Below, in pieces: positions 62,522-64,000 of a stretch of DNA of 64,000 nucleotides. Positions within the stretch are counted from its first letter, which is position 1, and every line of letters begins with the position of its first letter. The stretch spans positions 124,001 to 188,000 of the forward strand of contig JAKVAX010000007.1 of the NCBI GenBank assembly GCA_022447625.1, read 5' to 3'. The DNA is from Flavobacteriales bacterium (GTDB lineage: Bacteria; Bacteroidota; Bacteroidia; Flavobacteriales_D; Sanyastnellaceae). A model generated the notes under the pieces. That model was not told where the DNA came from. It did no database searches and saw only the letters and a program-made list of their open reading frames with translations. A program made the position numbers and the translations under genes.

Positions 62522-63245
62522 TCTTGATCTGTTGAATGAAACGTTGGAACGAAGGAGCAAGCTGCTCGTAAGTGTCTTTTGTTACCTCGGCGTCACCGTA
62601 CCAGATGATCTCAAAGGCGAGGGTGAGTTGTGAGAAATCGTAATAGTACTCACTTGCGCTAATTTCCAAGAGATAGTCGTAATTCGTCTTTTCTTTTTCC
62701 CATTCAATGATGTTCAATTCGCTCATTTGCTGAATGCACATGAGGTAGTAGATTCGAACGGCAGCGCGGAAGTCATCAGACTCTAACGCTAATCGTAGGT
62801 AGCGTTCAAGGTCAGATTCAGGAAGGTTTTCTTCTACTTCATCCAAAGAGAATACCTGATCAATACTTCCATCCACTTTGACGTCTTTCTCTCTGACGTG
62901 CTTCATGATGAGGTAAATGATCAATACAGACAACAATAGAATAACGATGGCGAGTATAACCGAACCAACAAACTGTTGATCGAAGTCGTATTCCCAATCG
63001 TCGTCGTCTTCCTCGGGCTCTTGTCCTTCAGGTTCTAGCGGCTCCTCTTCTTCTTCATTTTCTTCTTTCTTTTTGCGCTTGCCATAGTTGAGGTCTTTGA
63101 CCACATTTTCCCATGTCGACTCTTCCAACTTTCCACTGCTGGTGGTGCTTTCGGTTACGACATCTCCTTCCTCCTGAGAATGAGCTATTCCGCACGCTAG
63201 TGCAAGAAAAAGAAACAGTAGACTAAGCCTCTTTTTCCAATCCAT
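62511..63245 (-). CDS. DUF4129-like membrane protein
   Basis: About 244 residues. Signal peptide LSLLFLFLALACGIAHS, an acidic Glu/Lys-rich stretch (about 50-85), one membrane helix (about 92-117, FVGSVILAIVILLLSVLIIYLIM), then a cytoplasmic helical domain with AALRIYY-type pattern (FRAAVRIYYLMCIQQM) and ITYSDYLL-like TNYDYLLEI. This is the DUF4129 form seen in MoxR operons. GTG at 63251 and ATG at 63245 both overlap the previous stop. Confidence 0.78.
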   Translation of the reverse strand: MDWKKRLSLLFLFLALACGIAHSQEEGDVVTESTTSSGKLEESTWENVVKDLNYGKRKKKEENEEEEEPLEPEGQEPEEDDDDWEYDFDQQFVGSVILAIVILLLSVLIIYLIMKHVREKDVKVDGSIDQVFSLDEVEENLPESDLERYLRLALESDDFRAAVRIYYLMCIQQMSELNIIEWEKEKTNYDYLLEISASEYYYDFSQLTLAFEIIWYGDAEVTKDTYEQLAPSFQRFIQQIKNGQ

Positions 63246-64000
63246 AAGCACGTTTCTTGAATGAAATCTTTGAGATTCTATCTCTCAGCTCATCGGCTGT
63301 GTTGATCTCTCGATTGGAATAGTGAAGGATCATCATGGCATGCAACATCACCGGCATCATCATGCACAAAGCGAAGATCATGAGGGAGGTGTGCAAGATG
63401 TAAATCAATTGATCAGCCCACGGTAAGCTCGCTGCGAAGTTTACCCCGATAATTTGGAAGACGAGGTAGAAGAGCGGTGCGCTCACAATACCCATCACAG
63501 CTGATCCTACGAGGCCTTGCAAGAAGAACACCGAAAGTAGGCGACCAAAGGTCCCTTTCAAAAGTTTGAAACTATCTCCAACGGCGGCTAAGATGAACTT
63601 CTTCTGCGCGTGCGCCGTGGCGAGCACAAATAGCCAGAAAGGCCACCAGAAAATGCAAACGATGACCGATAGCAATTCGAGATCGTTCCCATGCATTAAG
63701 AATGGGAGCAACAGGATGAATGCCGCGGTAATGCTGTTGAAAAAGGTCAAGGTGAAGAAACCGCTACTACGGTGTTTTGGAAGGCCGGTTGTTCCGCCGA
63801 ACACACGCTGAGGCCACCATAGAATGAAACTCAACAGCGCTGCGCCTATCGGATAAAGCAACGGGAAGTCTCCGTAATTGAAGAAGTTGTTCGCCTCATC
63901 CCAGAACCAGAAACCATCAAAAATATCAAGGAAGGATCCTCCGTCGAAAAGACGGCGATCAAAGAAGTCTAAGTAATCCTCGCCGAGCATCCAGAAGAGG
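63223..64000 (-). CDS. Multi-pass membrane protein of the MoxR operon (5' end outside window)
   Basis: The frame stays open to base 64000 on the minus strand, so the start lies beyond the window; an internal ATG at 63990 is probably not the start. The visible ~259 residues contain about five membrane segments (YPIGAALLSFILWW, FFNSITAAFILLLPFLM, LLSVIVCIFWWPFWLFVL, SAVMGIVSAPLFYLVF, TSLMIFALCMMMPVML) and a conserved-looking LAAVGDSFKLLKGTFGRL. Likely the first or second gene of the five-gene operon. No named function. Confidence 0.7.
   Translation of the reverse strand, partial: LFWMLGEDYLDFFDRRLFDGGSFLDIFDGFWFWDEANNFFNYGDFPLLYPIGAALLSFILWWPQRVFGGTTGLPKHRSSGFFTLTFFNSITAAFILLLPFLMHGNDLELLSVIVCIFWWPFWLFVLATAHAQKKFILAAVGDSFKLLKGTFGRLLSVFFLQGLVGSAVMGIVSAPLFYLVFQIIGVNFAASLPWADQLIYILHTSLMIFALCMMMPVMLHAMMILHYSNREINTADELRDRISKISFKKRAYGLEKEA

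Noticed and set aside
1-64000. CRISPR arrays, prophage genes, intact transposases, rRNA
   Set aside because: None seen on either strand; no regularly spaced repeats, no DDE or serine-recombinase motifs, no phage structural genes.

Overview
The window reads as a chromosomal segment of a marine-type Bacteroidota bacterium, most likely Flavobacteriales in the Cryomorphaceae/Schleiferiaceae area. The evidence is the type IX secretion (T9SS) genes porU and porV, many proteins with T9SS type A or type B C-terminal tails, an LpxC-FabZ fusion, the DUF4956, DUF4301 and DUF4350 families, and promoters of the Bacteroidota kind (-7 box TAnnTTTG, sometimes with a -33 TTG/TTTG). There is no sign of a plasmid, prophage, CRISPR array or intact insertion sequence.

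Layout. 1-4670: 3' part of porU, then porV and ispF. 4678-6171: a minus-strand pair, DUF4956 membrane protein and VTC-type polyphosphate polymerase-like protein. 6231-11296: cdd, pdhA (E1 alpha), pdhC (E2), a strong terminator, then recG. 11362-15543: minus-strand NTF2-like protein, a large membrane-anchored protein with a C-terminal propeller-like half, and an acyl-CoA dehydrogenase. 15621-22816: anmK, a Glu/Leu/Phe/Val dehydrogenase with nhaD, then an ExbB-ExbD-TonB-like set followed by folC.

22813-37764 is the accessory part. It holds very large or secreted proteins: an FG-GAP/VCBS surface protein, a CotH/lamin-tail protein, a PhoD-like phosphatase, a MopE/dockerin-like protein and a small T9SS protein. 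It also holds decayed genes: a GIY-YIG endonuclease remnant, a tRNA-like fossil next to tRNA-Val, and a beheaded copper monooxygenase. 37815-40313 returns to a sensor kinase and gpmI. 40365-44064 is a tandem pair of choice-of-anchor-L proteins with T9SS type B tails.

44277-52820: an orphan LolD-like ATPase, asnS, rpoN, a PAP2-like membrane protein, galE with an outer-membrane beta-barrel protein, a small unknown protein, an Hpt phosphotransfer protein and a DUF4301 protein. 52876-54624: a T9SS protein built from three related domains. 54715-58585: minus-strand lipid A operon lpxD, lpxC-fabZ, lpxA plus an ABC ATPase. 58656-64000: a MoxR/DUF58/DUF4129/DUF4350 membrane-stress type operon that runs off the window edge.

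The main common thread is the cell envelope: PorU/PorV process and attach exported proteins, at least six intact cargo proteins are encoded here, lpx genes make the lipid A that carries them, and the TonB-like and MoxR operons serve the same envelope. I did not find a clearly new multi-gene system. The most unusual signals are a short dispersed motif (CGCTANCGCGGAA) present far above chance, and several promoter boxes placed so close to ATG that the mRNA would be leaderless.
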